Notes: generated by a model from the letters alone, not told the origin. 64,000 nt of DNA from Desulfosporosinus sp049943955 (GCF_049943955.1 NZ_JBNFTW010000004.1:186001-250000), one strand, 5' to 3'. Shown: positions 1 to 8,768, counted from the first letter of the stretch. Made by a program: numbers and translations.

Positions 1-686
1 GAAAGCTGGAAGTGCTTAAAGGGATTGACTGCCATATTCGTGAAAAAGAGGTTGTCGTGGTGATCGGACCCAGCGGCTCCGGAAAAAGCACCTTTTTGCG
101 CTGCCTCAATAAGTTGGAAGAGCCGACTAAAGGAGAAATAATTATTGACGGCATCCCCCTTAATTCTGAGGTAAATGTTAATGCCATTCGCCGCGAAGTC
201 GGAATGGTTTTCCAACGCTTCAATTTGTTTCCCCATATGACAGCTATTCAGAATATAACCTTGGCTCCGGTAATCGTCAGAAATATGAATAAAGGGGAAG
301 CTGAGAAAATTGCCATGGAGCTTCTGGCCAAAGTTGGACTCTCCGACAAAGCCCACGAATATCCGGATCACCTCTCAGGCGGACAACAGCAACGGGTAGC
401 CATCGCCCGGGCATTGGCCATGAAACCGAAAGTCATGCTCTTTGACGAGACAACATCGGCCTTAGACCCGGAGATGGTTGGTGAAGTTCTCGCAGTTATG
501 AAAGACCTGGCTCGGGAAGGTATGACCATGGTGGCGGTAACCCATGAGATGGGCTTTGCTCGTGAGGTCGGGGATCGAGTGATTTTTATGGATGAGGGAA
601 TTATCATGGAAGAAGGAGAACCCAATGAGGTGTTCTCAAATCCCAAGAATGCCAGAACGCAGGCATTTTTGAGCAAGATATTATAA
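1..686 (+). CDS. Polar amino-acid ABC transporter ATP-binding protein (GlnQ type), 5' end outside window
   Basis: ATPase of an amino-acid importer; it would couple ATP hydrolysis at the inner membrane face to uptake through a permease and a binding protein that must lie left of the window. The reading frame is already open at base 3 (K-L-E-V-L-K-G), so the gene starts upstream and the GTG at 12 is not its start. Visible motifs are Walker A GPSGSGKST (about nt 66-92), the Q-loop region VFQRFNLFPH, the signature LSGGQQQR, Walker B LFDETTSALDP and the H-loop THEM. Walker B reads DETT where the family usually has DEPT, a mild oddity. Only the first few residues appear to be missing. The substrate cannot be told from the ATPase. 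A strong terminator follows directly. Confidence 0.93.
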   Translation, partial: KLEVLKGIDCHIREKEVVVVIGPSGSGKSTFLRCLNKLEEPTKGEIIIDGIPLNSEVNVNAIRREVGMVFQRFNLFPHMTAIQNITLAPVIVRNMNKGEAEKIAMELLAKVGLSDKAHEYPDHLSGGQQQRVAIARALAMKPKVMLFDETTSALDPEMVGEVLAVMKDLAREGMTMVAVTHEMGFAREVGDRVIFMDEGIIMEEGEPNEVFSNPKNARTQAFLSKIL

Positions 687-697
687 AGGACCTTTTT

Positions 698-734
698 AAG
701 CGCGCCGAGGCTATAAGCTAAAGGCGCGCTTTTC
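698..734 (+). terminator. Rho-independent terminator after the ABC ATPase gene
   Basis: Perfect 9-bp arms AAGCGCGCC (698-706) and GGCGCGCTT (723-731), then a short T run. It lies 11 bases after the stop codon. Confidence 0.85.
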
Positions 735-1237
735 TGTGTCTGATGATAATTCTGACACGCCCAAAACAGACGCCCGCACATGAAATGTGCCGTCACCCCA
801 AACCCCTTTCTCATCTTTCGTTCCCCACGTCGTTCCCCGGACCTAAGCTTAGGACGCAGTATGACAACAGCGTGACGTCTTTTACGTAAGCAGCCCAGCA
901 AACTTCGTGAAAGCGACTGACCCCAGATACGGGGTAGCGCACAGGACGTGCGCTGCCGCCATTGCGCCAGGGACGGCGCATATGGCACGATAGTCTCCGG
1001 TGGAGATTATCGCCGTAGGCGGGTTCTCCGAAAAAATACTATCGCCGTAGGATGAACCCCGCTCCCCAAAGCAAGGAGCGTGAACGTTAGTTTGCTCTGT
1101 GTCGTAAGACAGAACGATGTGTCATATAAGTCCCGCTAACGTTTAGACTTCCCCAAACTTGGTTATCCTCCTAAAGGTAAGTATTGGTTCAAGGAATTAT
1201 CCTTTGAACTATAATAATCAAGGAAGGTGTATTTTTT
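735..1237. other. 503-bp non-coding stretch holding a multi-hairpin block (921-1143)
   Basis: No convincing gene is seen here. The right half is strongly structured: CCCC/GGGG at 921-934; AGCGCAC/GTGCGCT at 936-954 with loop AGGAC; TGCGCC/GGCGCA at 963-980 with loop AGGGAC; a 10-bp stem with one wobble at 989-1011; GGGTTC (1021-1026) pairing with GAACCC (1054-1059); CGCTCC/GGAGCG at 1060-1080; and AACGTTAG (1083-1090) pairing with CTAACGTT (1136-1143). Seven ordered stems in about 220 bases suggest a structured RNA or a dispersed repeat. A long open frame on the minus strand reaches in from the ABC gene but has no ribosome binding site. A possible csp promoter -10 (TATAAT, 1210-1215) closes the stretch. 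Confidence 0.5.
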
Positions 1238-1435
1238 GTGGTAGGTAAAGTCAAATGGTTTAACAAACAGAAGGGCTATGGCTTCATCGAGCAGGAAAAT
1301 GGACAGGATATTTTCGTCCATTTTCAATCGGTTGTCGGAGAAGGCTTTCGTACCCTCGAGGAAGGCCAAAATGTAGAGTTTGATATTGTTCAAGGCCCGC
1401 GAGGGGAACAGGCTTCTAATGTAATGGTTCGCTGA
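1238..1435 (+). CDS. csp: Cold-shock protein (CspA/CspB family)
   Basis: A 65-residue single cold-shock domain, the usual length for the family. It binds single-stranded RNA/DNA and works as an RNA chaperone or transcription antiterminator in the cytoplasm. RNP-1 (KGYGFI, residues 12-17) and RNP-2 (DIFVHF, about 25-30) are intact, and the N-terminus VGKVKWFN is typical. The start is GTG at 1238 with AAGGAAGGTG upstream at 1220-1229. A TATAAT hexamer at 1210-1215 implies a short leader, unlike the long leaders of classical cold-induced csp mRNAs, so this copy may be constitutive (inference). A hairpin terminator separates it from hpf. Confidence 0.95.
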   Translation: MVGKVKWFNKQKGYGFIEQENGQDIFVHFQSVVGEGFRTLEEGQNVEFDIVQGPRGEQASNVMVR

Positions 1436-1459
1436 GAAGGGTTTAGATCGCCTGAAGAA

Positions 1460-1490
1460 AGAATCGTTTTTTGAAACGATTCTCTCTTTA
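1460..1490 (+). terminator. Hairpin terminator after csp
   Basis: Ten-base arms AGAATCGTTT (1460-1469) and AAACGATTCT (1474-1483) with a 4-base loop, followed by CTCTTTA. The T run is weak. Confidence 0.6.
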
Positions 1491-1528
1491 GGTTTAAACA
1501 AAAATATCTTGGGGAAAGTTAAAAATCA

Positions 1529-1555
1529 GCAGGATTTTTTCGAGAAATCGGGAAT
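1529..1555 (+). promoter_or_regulatory. Putative sigma-H promoter of hpf
   Basis: GCAGGATTT (1529-1537) fits the sigma-H -35 pattern RNAGGAWWW exactly. After 11 bases, CGGGAAT (1549-1555) fits the -10 pattern RNNGAAT except for its first base. It lies 33 bases before the hpf start. In Bacillus subtilis hpf (yvyD) is known to be under sigma-H and sigma-B control, which supports the reading. Confidence 0.5.
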
Positions 1556-1588
1556 GTTACATATACCAGCTATAAAGGGGGTTGAAAT

Positions 1589-2116
1589 ATGAATATCATT
1601 ATTCGTGGTAAACATATTGAACTAACAGACGCATTGAAAGAATATGTTACAAAACGGGTAGGAAAACTTGAAAAATTTTCGGATGAGTTTATGGATGTAC
1701 AAGTAACATTACTTGTTGAGAGAGACCGCCATCGTGTTGAGGTAACTGCACCGATTCATGGAATGATTCTTCGCGGTGAAGAAGAAACTGAAGATATGTA
1801 TTCTTCAATTGATATGGTTGTAGAAAAGCTGGAACGCCAAATTGATAAGTATCGGACAAGAATTAATAAGCGTATGCGCTCAAAGGTTATGAAAGATCAT
1901 GATGTTCAACCGGCTTCAACCGTCGAGGAACCGCGTGAGGAAGTTGTGCGGCATAAGAAATTCCCTGTGAAACCCATGTCCGTCGAGGAGGCTATTATGC
2001 AAATGAACCTCATTGGACACACCTTTTTTGTATTTACGAATTCCGAAACGCAAGAAATGAATGTGGTATATCTGCGAAATAATGGGGATTATGGTTTGCT
2101 TCAGCCTCAATTTTAA
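1589..2116 (+). CDS. hpf: Long-form ribosome hibernation promoting factor
   Basis: A 175-residue long HPF (RaiA/YvyD). It binds the 30S subunit near the decoding centre and, through its C-terminal domain, pairs ribosomes into inactive 100S dimers in stationary phase. The N-terminal S30AE domain spans about residues 1-100, starting MNIIIRGKHIELTDALKEYV. A charged linker follows (about 105-125), then the C-terminal dimerisation domain (about 125-175) with the typical MSVEEAIMQM and NVVYLRNNGDYGLLQP segments. The start is ATG at 1589 behind AAAGGGGGTTG. A sigma-H-like promoter lies upstream and a strong terminator follows, so the gene is probably monocistronic and induced on entry to stationary phase or sporulation (inference). 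Confidence 0.96.
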   Translation: MNIIIRGKHIELTDALKEYVTKRVGKLEKFSDEFMDVQVTLLVERDRHRVEVTAPIHGMILRGEEETEDMYSSIDMVVEKLERQIDKYRTRINKRMRSKVMKDHDVQPASTVEEPREEVVRHKKFPVKPMSVEEAIMQMNLIGHTFFVFTNSETQEMNVVYLRNNGDYGLLQPQF

Positions 2117-2145
2117 GGTGTCAAACTAATTATGCTTCAAGCGTA

Positions 2146-2167
2146 GGCCCGCTTTTGCGGGCCTTTT
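2146..2167 (+). terminator. Strong terminator after hpf
   Basis: GGCCCGC (2146-2152), TTTT loop, GCGGGCC (2157-2163), then TTTT. Confidence 0.92.
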
Positions 2168-2273
2168 AATGTGGAGGAAAATTATCCCATTGACAAATCC
2201 CCTGATTCAGTTGCAGTGGACTGTCTGGAATGTTAAAATTATGAAGACACAAGATTGAAGAAGGGTGGATATA

Positions 2274-4787
2274 ATGGGGCTTTTAAATTTATTTGATGAT
2301 AATGCCCGGGAAATCAGGAAGTACCAAAAACGTGTTGATGTGATTAACAGCCTTGAACCGAAGATCCAAGCCTTGAGTGATGATGAACTGAAAGGAAAAA
2401 CTATTGAATTCAAAGAACGCTTAGATCAAGGGGAAAGTTTGGATAGCTTATTGCCGGAAGCCTTTGCCGTTGTTCGTGAAGCCAGTCGCCGGGTTATTGG
2501 GCAACGTCACTATGACGTGCAGCTTATTGGAGGTATGGTTTTACATGATGGTCGGATTGCCGAGATGCGTACAGGGGAAGGGAAAACTCTTGTAGCGACA
2601 TTGCCCTCCTATTTGAATGCACTAACTGGACAAGGTGTCCATGTCGTAACCGTTAATGATTATTTGGCCCGCCGCGATAGTGAATGGATGGGCCAAATTC
2701 ACCGTTTTCTGGGTCTAAATGTGGGTCTTATCGTTCATGGCCTAAGCTACGAGGAGCGTCGCACCAGTTATGCTGCGGACATTACCTATGGAACTAACAA
2801 TGAGTTCGGCTTTGACTATTTGCGGGATAATATGGTTACACGTCCGGATGGCCTTGTTCAACGGGAACTCAATTATGCTATCGTTGACGAAGTGGACTCA
2901 ATTCTCATTGACGAGGCCAGGACTCCCTTAATTATTTCCGGTGAAGCGGACAAGCCAACGGAATTATATTTTAGGGTTGCTATGATTATTCCCCGTTTAA
3001 AGACGGAAGAAGATTACAAGGTCGTAGAAAAAGAGCGTGTTGTCACTCTGACAGAACAAGGGGTAAGCCGCGTCGAGAGTATGTTGGGCGTGGAAAATCT
3101 CTATGAAGATATCCATACAGAGTTAGCCCATCACGTTAATCAGGCCTTAAAAGCCCATACTCTTTTTAAACGTGATCGCGACTATGTAGTAAAAGATGGT
3201 GAAGTTATCATTGTCGACGAATTTACCGGACGGTTAATGTTTGGCCGTCGTTACAGTGAAGGACTACACCAAGCTATCGAGGCCAAAGAGGGCGTGAAAG
3301 TCGAAAAAGAGTCACAAACCTTAGCGACAATTACCTTTCAAAATTACTTTAGGATGTTTAAAAAACTTTCCGGTATGACGGGAACAGCTATGACCGAGGA
3401 ACCAGAGTTCCGAAAAATCTATAAACTTGATGTTGTAGAAATTCCCACCAATAAGCCTGCGATCAGGAAAGATGAGTCCGATGTCATCTATCGGACGGAA
3501 AAAGGTAAATTTTTAGCGGTTGTGGAAAGTATTATTGAACGTCATTCTAAGGGCCAGCCTGTTCTTGTCGGAACTGTTTCTGTGGAAAAATCTGAACATC
3601 TTAGTGCTATGTTAGAGCGGCGAGGAATCCCCCATCAAGTCCTCAATGCCAAATATCACGAAAAAGAGGCTGAGATTGTCGCCCAGGCAGGGCAGCTCGG
3701 CATGGTTACAATCGCGACGAATATGGCTGGCCGTGGAACCGATATTATCCTTGGCGAGGGTGTCGACGAACTCGGGGGACTGCACATTATTGGTACAGAA
3801 CGACATGAATCCCGTCGGATTGATAATCAATTGCGAGGCCGGGCAGGACGTCAGGGAGACCCGGGTTCAACACAGTTCTTTATTTCGTTGGAAGACGATT
3901 TAATGCGGATGTTTGGCGCGGAAAATATTATGGGGATTATGGATAAATTGGGAATGGACGATTCTGTGCCGATTGCTTCCCGTATGATTTCCCGCTCCAT
4001 AGAGTCTGCTCAGCGCCGCGTCGAGAATCGCAACTTTGATATTCGAAAACACGTCCTTGATTATGATGATGTCATGAATCAACAACGTGAGGTTATTTAT
4101 GCTCAGCGTCGTGCTGTATTAATGGGCGAAAATCTCAAAGATAATATTCTCGAGATGCTTGAAAAAACCGTTAAAGACAGCATTGCTATGTTTAGTGGAG
4201 AAAGTCCTTTCCCGGAAGAATGGGATTTGGAAGGCTTAGTTGGTTATGTAGAAAACTTCTATTTGCCGGGGACCCATTTGGACCCTGAACAGTTAGGAGA
4301 TCTTTCCAATGAAGAAGTTGAAGAATTCTTATTGGAAAAAGCAAAAGAACTGTATCAAAAACGGGAAGACGAGTTTGGTTCAGAACTAATGCGGGAAATT
4401 GAACGTGCAGTTATGCTGCAAGTGGTAGACAGCAAATGGATGGACCATCTTGACGCTATGGACATGCTGCGTGAAGGGATTGGGCTGCGAGCCTACGGAC
4501 AAAAAGATCCTTTAGTTGAATATCGGCGTGAAGGATTTGAAATGTTCCAGGCTATGATTGATTCTATTCAAGATGATATCATTCGTTATGTTCTCCGAGT
4601 GACTCCTCAAGTTCGGGAAGAAACTTCAGAGCAGCCTCGAAACATCACCGAGAACCGCTATGAAGGAGAGCCCAGTGCCCCGGTGCATACAGGGGATCAG
4701 ATTGGTCGGAATGATCTCTGCCCTTGTGGAAGCGGGAAAAAGTATAAGAAGTGCTGTGGAGCAGAGGACAACGTGAAATCGAAATAG
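2274..4787 (+). CDS. secA: Preprotein translocase ATPase SecA
   Basis: An 837-residue motor of the Sec pathway; it binds preproteins and pushes them through SecYEG at the membrane by ATP hydrolysis. Visible: N-terminus MGLLNLFDDNAREIRKYQK; Walker A RTGEGKT at about residue 100; the DEVDSILIDEART DEAD-like motif at about 205; helicase motifs TNMAGRGTDI and RGRAGRQGD at about 480 and 525; and a C-terminal zinc-binding SEC-C tail with CPCGSGKKYKKCC. ATG 2274 is chosen because the GAAGAAGGG binding site sits 8 bases before it; an in-frame GTG at 2265 lies inside that site. prfB follows 49 bases later, the usual secA-prfB pairing, and both are probably cotranscribed. Confidence 0.98.
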   Translation: MGLLNLFDDNAREIRKYQKRVDVINSLEPKIQALSDDELKGKTIEFKERLDQGESLDSLLPEAFAVVREASRRVIGQRHYDVQLIGGMVLHDGRIAEMRTGEGKTLVATLPSYLNALTGQGVHVVTVNDYLARRDSEWMGQIHRFLGLNVGLIVHGLSYEERRTSYAADITYGTNNEFGFDYLRDNMVTRPDGLVQRELNYAIVDEVDSILIDEARTPLIISGEADKPTELYFRVAMIIPRLKTEEDYKVVEKERVVTLTEQGVSRVESMLGVENLYEDIHTELAHHVNQALKAHTLFKRDRDYVVKDGEVIIVDEFTGRLMFGRRYSEGLHQAIEAKEGVKVEKESQTLATITFQNYFRMFKKLSGMTGTAMTEEPEFRKIYKLDVVEIPTNKPAIRKDESDVIYRTEKGKFLAVVESIIERHSKGQPVLVGTVSVEKSEHLSAMLERRGIPHQVLNAKYHEKEAEIVAQAGQLGMVTIATNMAGRGTDIILGEGVDELGGLHIIGTERHESRRIDNQLRGRAGRQGDPGSTQFFISLEDDLMRMFGAENIMGIMDKLGMDDSVPIASRMISRSIESAQRRVENRNFDIRKHVLDYDDVMNQQREVIYAQRRAVLMGENLKDNILEMLEKTVKDSIAMFSGESPFPEEWDLEGLVGYVENFYLPGTHLDPEQLGDLSNEEVEEFLLEKAKELYQKREDEFGSELMREIERAVMLQVVDSKWMDHLDAMDMLREGIGLRAYGQKDPLVEYRREGFEMFQAMIDSIQDDIIRYVLRVTPQVREETSEQPRNITENRYEGEPSAPVHTGDQIGRNDLCPCGSGKKYKKCCGAEDNVKSK

Positions 4788-4836
4788 AACGAAAAGGTTA
4801 TGCTTTTAAAAATAGGTTTGGAAGGGTGAATTGACA

Positions 4837-5941
4837 GTGCTTTCTGATTGGAAAAAGGATCTGGAAACTTTAAATGCACGCTTGGCAGATTTGAGGGTTT
4901 CCCTTTGACGTCCCCCAGAGAATAGAAAAGATAAGTGCTCTGGAGACTGAATTTCATCGCCCGGATTTATGGGATGATCCTGTTCTCGCTCAAAAGATTA
5001 TGCAAGACTTAGCGTTTCACCAGGGAAAGGTAAAACTCTACGAGGAGTTAAAAAAGGATCTGGAAGAAACGGAAACTCTTTGGCAGTTAGCGATAGAAGA
5101 AGATGATGTAACTCTTGAGCCGGACGTCGAACAGGGAGTTAAAGCACTGTTTACTAAATTTGAAGCCTTGGAACTGGAACTTCTTTTGTCTGGGCCCTAT
5201 GACAGGAATAATGCCATTGTCACGCTTCATGCCGGCGCGGGGGGCACTGAGGCTCAGGACTGGGTACAAATGCTCTGTCGAATGTATACCAGATGGGGAG
5301 AACAACACGGATTTAAAGTGGAAACTTTGGATTTCTTACCCGGTGAGGAAGCGGGTATAAAAAGTGCTACGCTGTCTTTTAGCGGTGAAAATGCTTATGG
5401 ATACGCTAAGTCGGAAAAGGGAGTCCATCGATTGGTACGGATTTCCCCTTTTGATGCATCGGGTCGTCGTCATACTTCCTTTGCGTCCGTTGATGTTATT
5501 CCGGAAGTTGCTGATGACAGCGAAATTACAATTGATCCGGAAGATTTGAGGGTGGACACTTACCGCTCGGGAGGAGCGGGAGGTCAGCACGTGAATAAGA
5601 CTGATTCGGCTATTCGGATTACTCACTTGCCAACTGGAGTTGTAGTTCAATGCCAAAGTGAACGTTCCCAGATTCAAAATCGAGCCGCCGCTATGCGGGT
5701 TTTGCAGGCTAAGTTGCTGGAACTAAAACGCAAAGAACAAGAAAATGAAATTTCAGAACTTCGGGGTGAACAACAAGAGATTGCTTGGGGAAGTCAAATT
5801 CGCTCATATGTCTTTCATCCCTACAGTATGGTGAAAGACCATCGCACCAATGTTGAAACCGGAAACGTGTCTGCCGTGATGGACGGTGAACTTGACTCTT
5901 TTATTGCAGCGTACTTGCAAAAAACGAAAACAGTCCGTTAA
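4837..5941 (+). CDS. prfB: Peptide chain release factor 2, with programmed +1 frameshift
   Basis: RF2 ends translation at UGA and UAA. The gene is read in two frames. The first part starts at GTG 4837 (GGAAGGG binding site 10 bases before) and encodes 23 residues up to CTT-TGA (4903-4908). After a +1 shift the frame resumes at GAC (4907) and runs to 5941, giving about 367 residues. The slip site CTTTGAC is preceded by a Shine-Dalgarno-like GAGGG (4893-4897), as in classical RF2 autoregulation, where low RF2 favours the shift. The main body carries the GGQ peptidyl-tRNA hydrolysis motif (SGGAGGQHVNKTDS, about nt 5569-5610) and the RF2 codon-recognition region SPFD (5446-5457). Calling the gene from ATG 5000 would lose the first third of the N-terminal domain. 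Confidence 0.96.
4893..4909 (+). promoter_or_regulatory. prfB +1 recoding site
   Basis: GAGGG (4893-4897) is an internal Shine-Dalgarno-like element, then TTTCC, then CTT-TGA-C (4903-4909). The in-frame TGA is skipped by a +1 slip on CTT. The arrangement matches the known RF2 autoregulatory frameshift; the spacer is slightly longer than in E. coli. Confidence 0.93.
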
Positions 5942-6020
5942 TTTTAGCGGTAAAATCATCTTGGTATGAGTATTGAAAGGAAAACCTCACTCGGAAAAAG
6001 GATCTAAAGGAGGGAATCTC

Positions 6021-6854
6021 TTGAGCACTGTTGATTTAAAACGCAAAGCGAATCTTATTCGGCAAGACATTATTTCCATGCTGGTGCCCGCAAAGGCGGG
6101 ACATCCCGGGGGAAGTCTATCGGCTGCCGATATTGTGACAACTCTTTACTTTAAAGAAATGAGAATAAATCCGCAAAACCCGAATTGGGCTGATCGAGAT
6201 CGTTTTGTTCTTTCCAAAGGACATGCTGCCCCAGTTCTCTATGCTGCTCTTGCTGAAAAAGGCTATTTTCCTAAGGATGAACTTCTGGGCCTGCGACAAA
6301 CGGGCCGAATGCTCCAAGGACATCCCGATATGAAAAGGACACCTGGTGTCGATATGTCTTCAGGCTCTCTGGGACAAGGCCTTTCCGTGGCTAATGGAAT
6401 GGCTTTGGCAGGGAAGCTTGATAAGAAAGACTATCAGGTTTATGTATTGCTCGGTGACGGAGAAGTGGCTGAAGGACAGGTTTGGGAAGCGGCGATGGCC
6501 GCGGCGCATTATAAACTGGATAATCTTACAGCCATTTTAGATTATAATGGCTTGCAAATTGACGGGCCGACAGACAGTGTTATGTCATCAGCACCTTTAG
6601 CAGACAAATGGCGCGCATTTTGTTGGCATGTGATTGAAGTTGATGGGCACGATATTGAGGCTTTAGAAAAGGCCTTTGCTGAAGCGAAACAGGTTAAAGG
6701 AAAACCAACAATTCTCATCGCTAAAACAGTAAAGGGCAAGGGGGTTTCCTTTATGGAAAACCAAGTAGGTTGGCACGGCAGCGCACCGAATGCCGAACAA
6801 GCCGAACAGGCCCTCAAGGAATTACGAGAGGAGGGACTATCCCTTGGCGAATAA
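6021..6854 (+). CDS. Transketolase N-terminal subunit
   Basis: A 277-residue thiamine-diphosphate-binding half of a split transketolase, moving two-carbon ketol units between sugar phosphates in the non-oxidative pentose phosphate pathway. Visible: AGHPGGSLSAADI (about residues 25-37), SKGHAAPVLYA (about 68-78), and the ThDP/Mg motif GDGEVAEGQVWEAAM (about 155-170) followed by DYNGLQIDG. TTG 6021 is chosen because AAAGGAGGG (6007-6014) precedes it; the open frame extends 16 codons further up without a binding site. Its stop overlaps the C-terminal subunit gene by 11 bases, consistent with coupled synthesis of a 1:1 enzyme. The pyrimidine-binding half is absent here and supplied by the next gene. 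Confidence 0.95.
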   Translation: MSTVDLKRKANLIRQDIISMLVPAKAGHPGGSLSAADIVTTLYFKEMRINPQNPNWADRDRFVLSKGHAAPVLYAALAEKGYFPKDELLGLRQTGRMLQGHPDMKRTPGVDMSSGSLGQGLSVANGMALAGKLDKKDYQVYVLLGDGEVAEGQVWEAAMAAAHYKLDNLTAILDYNGLQIDGPTDSVMSSAPLADKWRAFCWHVIEVDGHDIEALEKAFAEAKQVKGKPTILIAKTVKGKGVSFMENQVGWHGSAPNAEQAEQALKELREEGLSLGE

Positions 6855-7782
6855 AGTTGCAACACGAGACGCATATGGTAAAGCTCTTCTTATCCTTGGG
6901 AAGGAAAATCCTAATGTCGTTGTTTTAGATGCGGATTTGTCGAAGTCGACGAAGACTGCGGAATTTGGCAAGAACTATCCTGAACGTTTCTTTAATATGG
7001 GCATCGCTGAAGGGAATTTGTTGGGGACGGCAGCAGGTTTAGCCGCCGCCGGAAAGGTCCCTTTTGCCAGTAGTTTCGCTATTTTTGCTACAGGCAGGGC
7101 ATTTGAGCAAATTCGTAATTCCATTGCCTATCCGAAATTGAATGTTAAGATTGCGGCAACTCATGCAGGGATCTCTGTCGGTGAAGACGGCGGCTCACAT
7201 CAAGCCATCGAAGATGTGGCCATTATGCGTGCTCTCCCGAATATGGTGGTTCTGGTACCTGCAGACGGAGAGGAAACTCGCCAGATGGTATTAGCAGCTG
7301 CAGAGTACAAAGGCCCAGTTTACATTCGCATGGGACGCTTAGAAGTGCCTGTGCTCTTTGGTGAGGACTATCACTTTGAAATCGGGAAGGCAAAGGTTCT
7401 CAAAGAAGGAACCGATGTTGCTATTATGGCCAACGGCCTGATGGTAGCTGTCGCGCTGGAAGCTGCTGAACTATTAGCCGGTGAAGGGATCAGCGTCAGT
7501 GTTGTTAATGTTTCTTCAGTAAAACCTATTGATGAAGAGACAATTCTGCGTGTGGCTAAAGAGACGAAAGCTGTTGTAACTGCAGAAGAACACAACATTA
7601 TCGGCGGTTTGGGCAGTGCCATTGCCGAGGTTTTGGGAGAAAAACTGCCGACACCCATGGTACGGGTCGGTCTCAAAGATACCTTTGGAGAGTCAGGACG
7701 TCCTTACGAACTTCTTGAGAAATTTGGATTAGGGAAAGAAGATCTCGTGAAAGCCGTTCGCGAAGCGCTGGCGAAAAAATAA
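6844..7782 (+). CDS. Transketolase C-terminal subunit
   Basis: A 312-residue partner with the pyrimidine-binding domain (about residues 1-160, including DADLSKST, ERFFNMGIAEGNLLG and THAGISVGEDGGSHQAIED) and the C-terminal transketolase domain (about 180-310, including EEHNIIGGLGSAIAEVL). Together with the upstream subunit it rebuilds the active site. TTG 6844 is the start; GAGAGGAGGG (6825-6834) sits about 9 bases before it. Split transketolases are common in clostridia and archaea. A strong terminator follows, so the two genes probably close one transcription unit. Confidence 0.95.
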   Translation: MANKVATRDAYGKALLILGKENPNVVVLDADLSKSTKTAEFGKNYPERFFNMGIAEGNLLGTAAGLAAAGKVPFASSFAIFATGRAFEQIRNSIAYPKLNVKIAATHAGISVGEDGGSHQAIEDVAIMRALPNMVVLVPADGEETRQMVLAAAEYKGPVYIRMGRLEVPVLFGEDYHFEIGKAKVLKEGTDVAIMANGLMVAVALEAAELLAGEGISVSVVNVSSVKPIDEETILRVAKETKAVVTAEEHNIIGGLGSAIAEVLGEKLPTPMVRVGLKDTFGESGRPYELLEKFGLGKEDLVKAVREALAKK

Positions 7783-7807
7783 ACTTAAATTTATCTGACT
7801 ATAAATA

Positions 7808-7856
7808 ATCCCGTGGGTAATAAAACTTTGAGTTTTGTTCCCCACGGGATATTTTT
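7808..7856 (+). terminator. Terminator after transketolase genes
   Basis: ATCCCGTGGG (7808-7817) pairs with CCCACGGGAT (7841-7850), with an inner AAAACT/AGTTTT stem, then ATTTTTT. Confidence 0.9.
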
Positions 7857-7894
7857 TGTATTTATAAAGTTTCTCGACCCTAAGGATCACTTTC

Positions 7895-8068
7895 ATGCTT
7901 CCGAAGGTACTTATAAGCGGCAGAAAGGCTGTCTTGAAAGCCTTAAACCTGAGAGCAAGGCAGAGGTTCGCCCACAAGAGTGAACTCATTGTATGGAGAG
8001 GCGGTAAAGCCCACGAAGATTGCGTAGGAAAGGAGATTAGACTCAGGCTAGTCATTAGATACCCATGA
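7895..8068 (+). CDS. Candidate small basic protein, 57 codons, unrecognised
   Basis: An ATG frame of 57 codons rich in Arg/Lys (MLPKVLISGRKAVLKALNLR at its start), with AAGG about 10 bases before the ATG. It lies between the transketolase terminator and the convergent ABC permease gene. I do not recognise it. The opposite strand is open over the same stretch, so it may be chance or a relic of a lost gene. Confidence 0.15.
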   Translation: MLPKVLISGRKAVLKALNLRARQRFAHKSELIVWRGGKAHEDCVGKEIRLRLVIRYP

Positions 8069-8069
8069 C

Positions 8070-8768
8070 TTAGAACTCTCTATGGGCATAAAATCTCAAC
8101 GATAGTCCGGCAGATAGACTAAACATAATAATGTTCAGCGCCGCCAGATAACAGACAATTTGCCAATCTGTTTGAGATTTTATCCACCCGGCAAACTTCA
8201 GCAAAGCAACTGAAACCGTTTGCAGAAGCAGGCTATGATCTATTCCAGGGGAATAAGCAAGAAGCCCGGCAGCAAAAGGGATAGAAAAAAAACAAGCAAA
8301 GAAAAGAATCATACCAATCATTCGGGAACGAAGATATCCGAATTTGAAGTAAAGAGGAAAATAAATTGAAACAAGGATAATGAGAGCGCTAATAGCACCT
8401 AAAAGTCCAGGAATAGTGATTTTCTGAACCTCAAGGGGTATTCCTAAGAACGACACAACGACCTGAGCCAGGAGGTAAGAGAATAAGGCGATAATCCCGT
8501 AGAGAAAGGCTGAGAGGTACTTAGCCAGGACTACATCTCTTCGTAAAAGGGGGAGACAAATGACCATAATTTCAGATTTGTTTTTTTCGTCCTGAGCACA
8601 AGCTTGGGTGATAAGGCTATAAGCTACACCGACAAAAACAGCGCTTAGTACTCCACTTTTAAGGTTAATAAAAGCAAAAAGAGCAAAAAATCCATAAAAG
8701 ACTGGAATCCATAAAGCTTTTTTTAAAATGAAGAAATCTTTTTTTATCAGATTAAGGATGGTTAACAT
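8070..8768 (-). CDS. ABC-2 type transporter permease
   Basis: A 232-residue integral membrane protein with about six hydrophobic segments, for example residues 15-50, 78-103, 110-135, 140-165 and 195-222. It begins MLTILNLIKKDFFILKKALW, a cytoplasmic N-terminus typical of ABC-2 permeases. Its start overlaps the end of the ATPase gene by 7 bases, so it is that ATPase's membrane partner. The set (GntR regulator, ATPase, permease) matches Ytr-like exporters, often induced by cell-envelope-active compounds in Bacillus. The substrate is unknown. Confidence 0.85.
   Translation of the reverse strand: MLTILNLIKKDFFILKKALWIPVFYGFFALFAFINLKSGVLSAVFVGVAYSLITQACAQDEKNKSEIMVICLPLLRRDVVLAKYLSAFLYGIIALFSYLLAQVVVSFLGIPLEVQKITIPGLLGAISALIILVSIYFPLYFKFGYLRSRMIGMILFFACFFSIPFAAGLLAYSPGIDHSLLLQTVSVALLKFAGWIKSQTDWQIVCYLAALNIIMFSLSAGLSLRFYAHREF

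Noticed and set aside
368..988. Long minus-strand open frame of about 206 codons overlapping the ABC ATPase gene and the hairpin region
   Set aside because: It is antisense to a clear ABC gene for half its length, has no binding site, and the rest lies in palindromic DNA that easily keeps both strands open.
5000..5941. prfB called from ATG 5000 as a shorter gene
   Set aside because: The upstream frame, the slip site and the RF2-like N-terminus show that the real gene starts at 4837 and uses a +1 frameshift.
7729..8055. Minus-strand open frame of 108 codons through the transketolase terminator
   Set aside because: It runs through a terminator hairpin and into the transketolase gene, and has no binding site or recognisable family.
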